Positions 1 through 7,761 of a stretch of DNA of 64,000 nt are shown here, piece by piece. Both the position numbers and the translations under genes were made by a program. The notes beneath the pieces are model-generated. The model made no database searches, was not told where the DNA came from, and saw only the letters and a program-made list of their open reading frames with translations. Source of the DNA: Spirochaetales bacterium. Lineage in GTDB: Bacteria > Spirochaetota > Spirochaetia > SZUA-6 > RPPD01. Positions within the stretch are counted from its first letter, which is position 1, and each line of letters starts with the position of its first letter. The stretch is from assembly GCA_016930675.1 (NCBI GenBank), contig JAFGGG010000007.1, positions 1 to 64,000 on the forward strand. Direction: 5' to 3'.

Positions 1-26
1 AAAATATAAAATTGTATAATCATTAT

Positions 27-85
27 GGTTAGATTTTTATGTGAGGCATTACTTTTTTTCGGTTAGATTTTTAATGAGGCAATGC
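27..85. repeat. Imperfect direct repeat upstream of the xylanase promoter
   Basis: Two copies (27-52 and 60-85) share GGTTAGATTTTTA followed by TGAGGCA, spaced about 33 bp apart, just upstream of the -35 box at 92. They could be a paired regulator site for the xylanase or the end of a repeated element cut by the window edge. Seen directly; the function is a guess. Confidence 0.4.
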
Positions 86-91
86 GGTATC

Positions 92-120
92 TTGACAGGT
101 AATAACAATATTATTATACT
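92..120 (+). promoter_or_regulatory. Sigma70-type promoter for the GH10 xylanase
   Basis: TTGACA (92-97), a 17-bp spacer and TATACT (115-120), ending about 28 bases before the xylanase start. Near-consensus at both boxes. Confidence 0.7.
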
Positions 121-148
121 TATGCCTTACAAAATGTGAGTAATGATT

Positions 149-1939
149 ATGAAGTACCATAAAAAAACCGCTTTAACAAGACATATAATACCGGTGCTTG
201 TAATCCTGTGCTTAAGCTTCATCACTACCTTTACCACCGTCACCAACGCGGATAACCTGCGGGGAACAGTGCACTTAAGCTTCGACAGTACTACCAAAGT
301 GGCGCAGTGGCTTGCTGCGGGCAGTATTTTTTCTCATGATCCGTCCACCAGTATAAAAACCACGAGTACTCAGGTTAAAACAGGGGACCAGGCCCTTCTG
401 GCTTCGGGTAAAATCGCTGCGGGGCAGTATTCCGGGATTAGTTTCAACTTAAAAATGGCGGACATTGCAAACCGGACTTTCATTAACTTTTCCAACAAGC
501 TGCTTAGCATTTCCGTGTTTGTGCCCAAGGGCTCTCCTGTGGATTTTCTGGCCATCGGCATGTGGCATTACCACAATTACGTTGTTATCGGCAGTAAACC
601 GGTGGAACAGGGAGTATGGAACGATCTTACATTCAACATCAATTATATTTACACGTATAAACTATGGGAGTACACCCATACCTGGCACAATGAAGATCGT
701 GATTTATCAGTGGCGGAAGCACAGCAGGTGATCTCCGAATGTTCGTTCGTGGATATAAAGGGTCAGAGAAATTCCGCCGGCTCGGCCCAGTCCACTCTTT
801 TTTATGTCGATGACCTGATCTGGGCGGATATTGATTCAAGCCGTGACCCCATCAAAATAACACGTAATGCTGCAGAAGAATCGCTGCGAAAATACGCGGA
901 CCAGAGGAAACTGAAACTCGGGGCCGCGGTAAACTCCCTTAATCTATTATACGATGAACAGTTCCTGCACTTTTTGGCCACGGAATACAACTGTATTGTC
1001 CCTGAATTCGAACTGCAGTGGAAGGTACTGCAGCCGGCGGAAGGAGTATTCGATTTTTCACGAGCCGATTTATTGCTGGCCGCGGCTTCAAAAAACAACA
1101 TGCATGTTCGCGGGCATACCCTGCTCTGGCATGCGGGATTCGTGCCTGAATTCGGATTTACCTTGTTTCTTCCCCAGTGGCTGGAACAAAAATCGTACAG
1201 CGAGCTTCAGGGGTATCTGGTAAGATATATAGAAAATGTGGTGACCTATTATAAAGGTAAGATTTTTGCCTGGGATGTATGCAATGAAGTGATAAAGGAC
1301 AATGGTTCGGGATTACGAAACAATAAAGAAAACAGAAAAAGTTATGATTATTCTATCTGGTCAAACAGTTTAACCGATGATTCGCTTTTAAAAACCGCAT
1401 TTTACACGGCCCGGCGCTGCGATCCCCAAGCCAAGTTGTTTTTAAATGACTACAATACCGAAGAGAAGGGAAAGACCAAAGCCGACAAGTTCTATGAACT
1501 GGTGGCAAAATGGGTGAAAGAGGGTGTTCCCATCGACGGCGTGGGATTTCAGCTGCATATCAGCGCAGAGCAGCCGATTGATTTTAACAAATTCAGGGCC
1601 ACCCTGGACCGTTTTGTAAAGCTTGGATTGGAAATCCATTTCACCGAAGTTGATGTCAGAGTGCGTGTAAATGATGTGAATATTAACACCGCTGCAGGAA
1701 AAAACAAACTGGACAAACGCCTTAAAAAGCAGGCCGAAGTGTACGCAGAGCTTTTAAAGATTGCCTTGGATTATGAAAAGGTAACGGCTTTCCTTACCTG
1801 GGGACTGACGGACAGGTATTCTTGGATTATGAACAATCCTCATTTCCCCGGACACGGTGCTGCTTTGCTCCTTGATAAGGACTTCAACAAAAAACCCGCG
1901 TATTACACTTTCCTTGATATGCTAAAGACCTATAAATAG
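149..1939 (+). CDS. Secreted GH10 endo-1,4-beta-xylanase with N-terminal carbohydrate-binding-like domain
   Basis: Endo-xylanase that cuts the xylan backbone outside the cell. A signal peptide covers roughly residues 1-35. Residues about 40-225 form a beta-rich, CBM-like module ending in a VDDLIW strand. The GH10 barrel follows: HTLLWH motif, general acid/base Glu about residue 380 in WDVCNEV, nucleophile Glu about 500 in HFTEVDV, and TWGLTD near the end. The ATG at 149 is preferred over the in-frame ATG at 143 because GTGAG (136-140) is 8 bases from it. A strong promoter lies directly upstream. It pairs functionally with the cytoplasmic GH3 enzyme at 10693-12834. Family assignment is secure; exact xylan specificity is inferred. 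Confidence 0.93.
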   Translation: MKYHKKTALTRHIIPVLVILCLSFITTFTTVTNADNLRGTVHLSFDSTTKVAQWLAAGSIFSHDPSTSIKTTSTQVKTGDQALLASGKIAAGQYSGISFNLKMADIANRTFINFSNKLLSISVFVPKGSPVDFLAIGMWHYHNYVVIGSKPVEQGVWNDLTFNINYIYTYKLWEYTHTWHNEDRDLSVAEAQQVISECSFVDIKGQRNSAGSAQSTLFYVDDLIWADIDSSRDPIKITRNAAEESLRKYADQRKLKLGAAVNSLNLLYDEQFLHFLATEYNCIVPEFELQWKVLQPAEGVFDFSRADLLLAAASKNNMHVRGHTLLWHAGFVPEFGFTLFLPQWLEQKSYSELQGYLVRYIENVVTYYKGKIFAWDVCNEVIKDNGSGLRNNKENRKSYDYSIWSNSLTDDSLLKTAFYTARRCDPQAKLFLNDYNTEEKGKTKADKFYELVAKWVKEGVPIDGVGFQLHISAEQPIDFNKFRATLDRFVKLGLEIHFTEVDVRVRVNDVNINTAAGKNKLDKRLKKQAEVYAELLKIALDYEKVTAFLTWGLTDRYSWIMNNPHFPGHGAALLLDKDFNKKPAYYTFLDMLKTYK

Positions 1940-2006
1940 TATAAGCCGATATGTTTCAGACCTGTTATGCACAAAAAGCATATAGAGACGGAAGCGGAAG
2001 AACTAT

Positions 2007-2080
2007 TCGGGCTGGGCGGATTTGAACCGCCGACCCCACGCCCCCCAGACGTGTACGCTAACCAACTGCGCTACAGCCCG
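2007..2080 (-). tRNA. tRNA-Pro(GGG)
   Basis: A 74-base cloverleaf on the minus strand. The acceptor stem CGGGCTG pairs with CAGCCCG, discriminator A. The D-arm starts GCGC, the anticodon stem CACGT/GCGTG encloses loop CTGGGGG with anticodon GGG, and the T-arm GGCGG-TTCAAAT-CCGCC is perfect. The CCA end is not encoded. It sits between the xylanase and the folate operon with its own promoter. Confidence 0.95.
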
Positions 2081-2095
2081 TAATAGTAATTAACA

Positions 2096-2124
2096 TATTT
2101 ACCATGCTATGAGTGTGTTGTCAA
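2096..2124 (-). promoter_or_regulatory. Promoter of tRNA-Pro
   Basis: On the minus strand a perfect TTGACA (2124-2119), a 17-bp spacer and TAAATA (2101-2096), ending 15 bases before the tRNA 5' end. The -10 box is weak but the spacing is ideal. Confidence 0.55.
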
Positions 2125-2129
2125 TCGCT

Positions 2130-2693
2130 TTAGTCTTTACCTTTTAGTAAATTCAGAAATTCCGCCCGCGTGGAAGCGTCGCTGTGCAGCTCACCCAGCA
2201 CGGAAGAGGTGGTCATAATCGAGTTCTGTTTTTCCACACCGCGCATCATCATGCAAAGGTGTCTGCACTCCATGACCACACCCACGCCGATGGCGTTTAC
2301 CGCGTCCTTAACGGCGCGCGCGATTTGAGATGTAAGCCGTTCCTGGATCTGCAGACGGCGTGAGTAAAAGTCCGTAATCCGGGCCAGCTTGCTCACTCCG
2401 ATAACATGTTTGCGTGCCACGTAACCTATATGACAGCGTCCGAAAAAGGGAAGCATATGGTGCTCACACAGACTGTACACCTCGATATCACGGGCGATGA
2501 TCATATTGTTGGCCTCGGATTCGAAAACCGCTTTGTTGATTATTTCATCAATATTTTTGCGATATCCGCCGGTCAGAAAAGCCCATGATTTAGCCACCCG
2601 CTGCGGCGTGGCCAGGAGTCCTTCCCGGTCGGGATCTTCCCCGATTTCTTTTAACAGCTCTTTAATTAATTCCGCGACTCGCTTTTCATTCAT
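2130..2693 (-). CDS. folE: GTP cyclohydrolase I
   Basis: Converts GTP to 7,8-dihydroneopterin triphosphate, the first step of folate synthesis. Type I enzyme features are visible: the zinc Cys and catalytic His in SLCEHHMLPF, the second zinc Cys in MECRHLCMMMRG, and the usual length (187 aa). The ATG at 2693 overlaps the folK stop (ATGA), with AAGGAGAGG inside the end of folK as ribosome site. A GTG nine bases upstream is less likely. It is the last gene of the SDR-folB-folK-folE operon, so its translation is probably coupled to folK. Confidence 0.95.
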   Translation of the reverse strand: MNEKRVAELIKELLKEIGEDPDREGLLATPQRVAKSWAFLTGGYRKNIDEIINKAVFESEANNMIIARDIEVYSLCEHHMLPFFGRCHIGYVARKHVIGVSKLARITDFYSRRLQIQERLTSQIARAVKDAVNAIGVGVVMECRHLCMMMRGVEKQNSIMTTSSVLGELHSDASTRAEFLNLLKGKD

Positions 2694-3211
2694 AATCCGC
2701 ACCTCTCCTTTACCAAGGCGCTGAATTCTACCATTTTAACCAACTTGTGACAAGATTTATCAATTTCTACAAGCGCTTTCAGCTTTTGCTTGCTGTCGGG
2801 CAGTACCAACTCCGGCTCCAATTCCAATAAGGGAACATACACAAAATCATAGGTTTGAATATGCGGATCGGGAATTCGGATCTGTTCTTCAAGTTTTACA
2901 ACCCCGCCGTAGAGCAGGATATCAAGGTCTATGGGACGCGGCGCATTTTTATCTTTTGTACGCACCCGGCCCAATTGAGCTTCGATTTTTCTTAACACAT
3001 CAAATTTTAATTCGCCGGGATTAATTTCTGTGGTAATTTTAAGCACGCCATTGATAAAATCAGGCTGATCCTCTTTTCCCGCTGCTTTGGAGCGGTAAAA
3101 AAAAGAACTGTCCAGCAGTTTTACCTGCCGCCCCAGTAATTGCACTGCTTTGAGAATATTAGCTTCCGGATTAATATTTGCTCCCACTCCAATAAACACC
3201 GCACCGGACAT
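2690..3211 (-). CDS. folK: 2-amino-4-hydroxy-6-hydroxymethyldihydropteridine pyrophosphokinase
   Basis: HPPK transfers pyrophosphate from ATP to 6-hydroxymethyl-dihydropterin. Its signature RPIDLDILLYG, with the magnesium-binding Asp pair, is intact, and the N-terminus FIGVGANI is typical. The 173 aa length is normal for the monofunctional enzyme. It lies 7 bases after folB and overlaps folE by 4 bases. No dihydropteroate synthase (folP) accompanies it in this window, so the pathway must be completed elsewhere. Confidence 0.94.
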   Translation of the reverse strand: MSGAVFIGVGANINPEANILKAVQLLGRQVKLLDSSFFYRSKAAGKEDQPDFINGVLKITTEINPGELKFDVLRKIEAQLGRVRTKDKNAPRPIDLDILLYGGVVKLEEQIRIPDPHIQTYDFVYVPLLELEPELVLPDSKQKLKALVEIDKSCHKLVKMVEFSALVKERCGL

Positions 3212-3218
3212 GACAGTC

Positions 3219-3593
3219 TTAAGACCTCTCGCGTGTAATGGCTATACCCACGGTACGGGCAAAACGCAGCGCGCCTGGTTTCTCGATTTCCACATCGACT
3301 TTCTGCACTTTTGAGTCCTTGAGACACAGCTCGGCAATACTCTCGGCCAGTTTTTCCACTAGATAAAAGGAAGATCCTTCAACTAATTCAATCACTTTTT
3401 TCTTTAAGGTGGCGTAATCAATAGTATCTGTGATATTATCGCTTATACCGGCTTGGCGTAAATCACTATACAGGTTGAGATGAATGAGAACATCCTGCTT
3501 TTTCTCCCTTTCATCCGGTTTAATCCCCACAATACAGCGCAAAAGCAGATCTTTAATAAAGATCTTGTCTGGATTTCGTTGTTCAGACGCCAT
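3219..3593 (-). CDS. folB: Dihydroneopterin aldolase
   Basis: Cleaves 7,8-dihydroneopterin to hydroxymethyl-dihydropterin and glycolaldehyde. The 124 aa chain has the FolB pattern: IFIKDLLLRCIVGI at the N-terminus, DTIDYATL in the middle, YLVEKLAESIAEL helix, and the KPGALRFA segment. It overlaps the end of the upstream SDR gene by 11 bases and is followed by folK, consistent with one transcript. Close relatives include pterin epimerases; the aldolase role is favoured by the folK neighbour. Confidence 0.9.
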   Translation of the reverse strand: MASEQRNPDKIFIKDLLLRCIVGIKPDEREKKQDVLIHLNLYSDLRQAGISDNITDTIDYATLKKKVIELVEGSSFYLVEKLAESIAELCLKDSKVQKVDVEIEKPGALRFARTVGIAITRERS

Positions 3594-4335
3594 AGGTATT
3601 TCCTTTCATATGATATCCTCCGTCCACAAAAAGCACCTGACCGGTAATAAAACCGCTTTGAATTAGAAACAGCACGGCGGCTGTAATATCATCTTCATTT
3701 CCGTATGCGCGCAATGGATTGCGCTCGGCGTGTTTTTTCAGATAGCTTTCATCCTCACCTTCCGGCGGCAGAATAAGCCCCGGGGCAACCGCGTTTACTC
3801 TTACGCAGGGCGCGTATTCCAAAGCCAGCATGCGGGTAAGAGTGAAAAGCATGCGTTTGCTGATATGATACGCCGCGTAGGCGGCATGGTATTCGGTTAT
3901 ATGGGTGTCCAGAAAGTTGATGATTACTCCCCGCTTTGCCTGCGCCGCGAATTTTCGGGAAAGCAGCAATGGCGCCACGGCGTTTATCTGAATATTAGCA
4001 ATAAGTTCTTGTTCCGTGAACTCAGCCAGGTTTTGCCTGGGAAAGATGGAGGCATTGTTAATTAATATATCAACAGGGCCTGCGGCAGCCGCGGCCTGTG
4101 TAAAAAGTTTTTCACATTCCTCAGACGCACTTAAATCAGCCTGCAGCGTCCATGCCTTAACTCCCAACCTCTGAATCTGTTTCATAAGCTCTTGAGCGGC
4201 ATGGGCAGAGGAGTTGTGATGAATAATAATATGAGCGCCCTTTTCCGCCAACGCCAGAGCTGTCGCCTTGCCCAGCCGCTTGGCCGCACCGGTAATCAGC
4301 GCTACTTTTCCACGTATGGAATACATTTCTGCCAT
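3583..4335 (-). CDS. Short-chain dehydrogenase, probable pteridine reductase (FolM/PTR1-like)
   Basis: NAD(P)H-dependent SDR of 250 aa. It shows the cofactor motif TGAAKRLG, an HHNSSA stretch that binds NADPH in pteridine reductases, NNAS, and the catalytic Tyr-x3-Lys in YHISK. The Arg/Lys in the cofactor loop and location at the head of the folB-folK-folE operon point to reduction of dihydropterin or dihydromonapterin, or a dihydrofolate-reductase substitute. Plain SDRs of other function cannot be excluded by sequence alone. A promoter candidate lies at 4371-4399 in the divergent spacer. Confidence 0.8.
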   Translation of the reverse strand: MAEMYSIRGKVALITGAAKRLGKATALALAEKGAHIIIHHNSSAHAAQELMKQIQRLGVKAWTLQADLSASEECEKLFTQAAAAAGPVDILINNASIFPRQNLAEFTEQELIANIQINAVAPLLLSRKFAAQAKRGVIINFLDTHITEYHAAYAAYHISKRMLFTLTRMLALEYAPCVRVNAVAPGLILPPEGEDESYLKKHAERNPLRAYGNEDDITAAVLFLIQSGFITGQVLFVDGGYHMKGNTYGV

Positions 4336-4370
4336 AAATCCTTATCAATCTCTTAAAAAGGTCGTTTGCC

Positions 4371-4399
4371 ATTATTCCATAAATTATGGGATTGTGCAA
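4371..4399 (-). promoter_or_regulatory. Candidate promoter of the folate operon
   Basis: Minus strand TTGCAC (4399-4394), 17-bp spacer, AATAAT (4376-4371), about 35 bases before the SDR start. It lies back to back with the plus-strand promoter at 4407. Confidence 0.45.
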
Positions 4400-4406
4400 A
4401 GAAATT

Positions 4407-4435
4407 TTGCATATTTACTTTTCATGCATTATACT
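4407..4435 (+). promoter_or_regulatory. Candidate promoter of the SH3 protein gene
   Basis: TTGCAT (4407-4412), 17-bp spacer, TATACT (4430-4435), 23 bases before the ATG at 4459. Confidence 0.55.
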
Positions 4436-4458
4436 TCTATCTGCAAAGGGGAACGATG

Positions 4459-5049
4459 ATGAGAAAAATTGTAATTATTCTGTCAATAATTTTATTATTG
4501 TTCACCGCTTATGCACACGCCCAATTCCGCGTTGTAACCGCCCAGCCAAGCTTACGGGTAAGAGATTCATCAGGATTACAAGGTAAAGTGCTGGGAGCAG
4601 TTCCCTATAGCGAAAAAGTCGATCTGCTTGAAGAAACAGGTGCAGTGCTTACTATTCAGGGAGCGACCGGCAGATGGTCCAAGATTCGCTGGAAAAATCT
4701 CGAGGGTTGGGTGTTCGGCGGATTTTTAGACTACGCGTTGGGCCTTGAGCACCTTGCTGATTCGCTGATGCATAAAACCTATAAAAAAGATAACGGCTTA
4801 CGCAGAATCCATATCTACCCCAAACCTGGTGAATTCTGGGACCACCCGATGATCGAATTCATAGAGGGTCCCGGCCAATACGGATTGTTACTGATCAAGG
4901 TTGAGCCTATAAACGGTGGCTTTAGATTTAAAGTATGGGATAATGCCTATGGCGGGGAGCATACGGCAGTTATTTATTTTAACAACGGCAGTATCACTGT
5001 TGATTATAATAATATTGATAATATGTCCGGTGATTATAAGCTGGAATAG
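4459..5049 (+). CDS. Exported protein with bacterial SH3 domain
   Basis: A 196 aa exported protein. The signal peptide (about 1-22) ends in AYAHAQ. An SH3b domain follows at about 28-90, with LRVRDSSGLQGKVLG and WSKIRWKNLEGWVFGGFL. The C-terminal half has no recognised family. The ATG at 4459 is chosen because AGGGGA (4447-4452) is 6 bases away; the adjacent ATG at 4456 is the alternative. The same SH3b type recurs in the ankyrin lipoprotein at 39846-40829. A cell-wall or glycan-binding role in the periplasm is inferred. Confidence 0.8.
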   Translation: MRKIVIILSIILLLFTAYAHAQFRVVTAQPSLRVRDSSGLQGKVLGAVPYSEKVDLLEETGAVLTIQGATGRWSKIRWKNLEGWVFGGFLDYALGLEHLADSLMHKTYKKDNGLRRIHIYPKPGEFWDHPMIEFIEGPGQYGLLLIKVEPINGGFRFKVWDNAYGGEHTAVIYFNNGSITVDYNNIDNMSGDYKLE

Positions 5050-5053
5050 CTAA

Positions 5054-6346
5054 TTAAAAACTTAAAGCAATTGTCTCAAAAACCGGATCGTCTTCCAAAC
5101 TACCGTCTCTGGCCCGGAAATAGATTTCCAGAGTATTGGTCTGCGGCTGAAAAATGATGCACTGCTGAGTATACTCGTTATACAAATCACCGGTCGACTG
5201 GAAACCGGGACCGTTTCCGTTATCAAAAGATATAATGTTTTTCAATTCGTCAACCGTTATGCCTGCTGCCGCGTAATTGGTCAATTGGGTGATAAGCGAT
5301 GACCAACGATTCTCATTCACTGCAACACCTGTATGATTATCCGTGTTTCCGTTTAACACGAATGAGTTGACCGCGCCGATGGAATAATCAAGGGCCGGTG
5401 AAGGCCACGCCGCGACACCAGCGTTCAAATTTGAGGTATATGTGCGTACTTTTCTGTTCGAATTATCACTCACATCATTTTCCACGACCTTGCTTTCCGT
5501 GGCATCGGATAAAAAAATCAGATGCCCGTAGGTGTACTGTCGGGTAGCAGCCGTCAAGTAGCCGGCCACTTGATCCAGGGTTGAGTAGTTCTCCAGCGCG
5601 TAGCGGATATCAAACGGATATGATCGTTTGCCAAGGGAAGAATACGCTCCTCCGGTCGGGGAATCAAGAATAGCGGCAAAGATCCCATTATCATTACACG
5701 CTGATATGGCGCCCATAAATCCCAAACAGCCGATCAGACATACGGACTCCGAACCGTTTTGAAAGATAATCACAGCCTGCATCTGCGGAAACTGATTGCT
5801 CTCTCCGCTGTACCAGTCGAGATTTCTCCCTGTTACGGTAGAGTCCGTGGCGGAGAAATCGCCGAATACCGAAACCGCCGAGCATTGAGTAATCCTGCCC
5901 ACATCCGGAAGCAGATTAAGTATATACAGTTCGGATTTTGATATTTTGTCATCACCCAAAATATTGCTTGGCGCGCCGGACAGCATGGAATAAAATCCTT
6001 CAATTTCATTCACGTAATCGGCGGGAATCTGATTTCGGATATCTTGCGTCCGGTTAATTAATATGGGGTATATGGTGGCAGGCTGAACACCTGACTGGTC
6101 AATACAATCAACAAGATAGGAATCCGCAAGCTCTTCCCAGTTCGGTAGCATCTGCAGTGTCTTTCTGGCGTAGTCCTGGCCGATCTGGTAATGGCCCCTG
6201 CCCAGGGCGTCGATAACCACACGGTAATGAGTGGTCATGTCGGTAATCTCAACAATATCTCGTGATCTGCCGCCAGGAGACGGGCAGGAAGATAACAAAA
6301 GCATGACAACTGCTGTTATCGCGGAAAAAATCAATCTTTTTATCAT
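5054..6346 (-). CDS. C45-family (acyl-CoA:6-APA acyltransferase-like) Ntn-hydrolase lipoprotein
   Basis: A 430 aa lipoprotein with lipobox LLSSC (Cys21). The core matches the linear-amide C-N hydrolase/C45 fold. Candidate nucleophile Cys155 occurs in TQCSAVSVFGDF, followed by TGRNLDWYSG, a typical strand after the nucleophile. Classic C45 proteins self-cleave before this Cys; here the preceding residue is Gln, so self-processing may differ. Such enzymes hydrolyse or transfer acyl groups on amides. The natural substrate here is unknown. It has a GGAGGG ribosome site and converges with the SH3 gene, 4 bases apart. Confidence 0.8.
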   Translation of the reverse strand: MIKRLIFSAITAVVMLLLSSCPSPGGRSRDIVEITDMTTHYRVVIDALGRGHYQIGQDYARKTLQMLPNWEELADSYLVDCIDQSGVQPATIYPILINRTQDIRNQIPADYVNEIEGFYSMLSGAPSNILGDDKISKSELYILNLLPDVGRITQCSAVSVFGDFSATDSTVTGRNLDWYSGESNQFPQMQAVIIFQNGSESVCLIGCLGFMGAISACNDNGIFAAILDSPTGGAYSSLGKRSYPFDIRYALENYSTLDQVAGYLTAATRQYTYGHLIFLSDATESKVVENDVSDNSNRKVRTYTSNLNAGVAAWPSPALDYSIGAVNSFVLNGNTDNHTGVAVNENRWSSLITQLTNYAAAGITVDELKNIISFDNGNGPGFQSTGDLYNEYTQQCIIFQPQTNTLEIYFRARDGSLEDDPVFETIALSF

Positions 6347-6449
6347 ACGAAACCCTCCGCCCCATTAAAAAGTATTTGCCGATAGTTTGTCAAGGTTACG
6401 CGCAGCTAAAATTCAATTTTAAAGGCGCGGACGGTTTTTTGATTCCTTG

Positions 6450-7571
6450 TCAGCCCAAATTTAGATCCCTGACCGACTTTCTTTCTATAAGCGTGGGTTT
6501 AATAACAAGATTGGTTTTCACCCGGTTATCGAAATTTTCGATTTCATCAATCAGAATATCGGCGGCCCATTTACCTAAATTATACTTGGGATGTTCCAGC
6601 GTGGTGAGGGGAACCTCTGTTGTGGAGGAAACATTGATATTATCAAATCCGATAACTGAAATATCATCGGGTATTTTAAGACCCGCTTCCTTTATCGCCG
6701 TATAACTCTGGAGCGCCCCCTCATCGTTAAAGAAAATGATGGCGGTGGGCCTTTGCGTGTTCAGCGCTAATAGTTCTTTTGTAAATTTATTCCCCACGAT
6801 GTCAACCTCGTCCTTTTCCAGATAAGGTTTTACAAGTTTTTCATCATAGGGAATCCCATATTGTTTCAGGGCTTTACAGTAGCCCTGATCTCTTCTGATA
6901 CCGCATATGTTATCCGATTTATACACATGCGCGATCCTCCTATGACCCTTTTTTATGGCGTACTCCGTGGCCAGGAAACCGCCCAATTCATCATCAATTA
7001 TCAGGGAAGAAACCTCAAGATCGGCGATCGTGCTTTCCACAAACATATAAGGAATGGTTAATTTCTTAAGTCTTTTATATATTTCGCTTTCCATTGTAGC
7101 ATAAGCGCTGTTAGTGGGTTCAATTACCAGACCGTCGATGTTTCTCGCTATCATGCGCTCCAGTATCTGCAGTTCCTTGGTATTGTCCACATTGGTATCA
7201 CCGATTATCACACTGTAATGCCTGTCGTGAGCGACATTCTCAATACCCCTTACCACGTAGGGGAAGATCGAATGGGTCACGCATGGCAGAATAACCCCGA
7301 TCAGCGAACTGCGGCTCAGATTATTACTTTTAATCCCGGCAAAAAAAGTACCCTGTCCCTGCTTTTTGTAAAGCAGGCCGGTGCTTACTAATTTATCAAG
7401 AGCAAGGCGCACGGTATTACGGCTTACGGAATATTCATTAATCAGCTCGGTTTCCGAGGGCAGCTTATCGCCTTTTTTAAAATGCCCCTGTTTTATCAGA
7501 TTCATGATAATATTAATAAGCTGCTGGTATTTGGGATTAATATCCTGATCGTTTATTCTTTTCTTTTTCAT
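6450..7571 (-). CDS. GntR-HTH/periplasmic-binding-fold transcriptional regulator (AraR-like)
   Basis: A 373 aa sugar-responsive repressor. The N-terminus (about 10-80) is a GntR winged helix with KLPSETELINEYSVSRNTVR. The rest (about 90-365) is a LacI-type ligand domain with VIGFDNINVSSTTEVPLTT near the end. This GntR plus LacI architecture is that of AraR, the L-arabinose repressor. No ara gene is adjacent; the GH10 and GH3 genes are the nearest carbohydrate genes. An 8-bp inverted repeat 58 bases upstream is a candidate autoregulatory operator. Confidence 0.88.
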   Translation of the reverse strand: MKKKRINDQDINPKYQQLINIIMNLIKQGHFKKGDKLPSETELINEYSVSRNTVRLALDKLVSTGLLYKKQGQGTFFAGIKSNNLSRSSLIGVILPCVTHSIFPYVVRGIENVAHDRHYSVIIGDTNVDNTKELQILERMIARNIDGLVIEPTNSAYATMESEIYKRLKKLTIPYMFVESTIADLEVSSLIIDDELGGFLATEYAIKKGHRRIAHVYKSDNICGIRRDQGYCKALKQYGIPYDEKLVKPYLEKDEVDIVGNKFTKELLALNTQRPTAIIFFNDEGALQSYTAIKEAGLKIPDDISVIGFDNINVSSTTEVPLTTLEHPKYNLGKWAADILIDEIENFDNRVKTNLVIKPTLIERKSVRDLNLG

Positions 7572-7628
7572 AAACTGTATTTTTTTCCTTTACCATATAT
7601 ACCTAACATATCCGAGCAAAAAAGTAAA

Positions 7629-7649
7629 TACAAGTACAGGCTACTTGTA
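7629..7649. promoter_or_regulatory. Perfect 8-bp inverted repeat, candidate operator of the AraR-like regulator
   Basis: TACAAGTA and TACTTGTA arms around a 5-bp centre, upstream of the AraR-like start (7571). The TTGT half-sites resemble those known for AraR operators. A possible -35 (TTGTAT) for the regulator gene overlaps one arm. The repeat is seen directly; binding is inferred. Confidence 0.55.
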
Positions 7650-7761
7650 CCAATAACTGAGCATGGGGGACACGATAGCTGTGTGAGTGGAGAAATCCAA
7701 AACCGTGAAGCGGGATGGTGTTTTAAGTTTGCTTAAAAAAAATGGCAACCAGTTGTAAATC

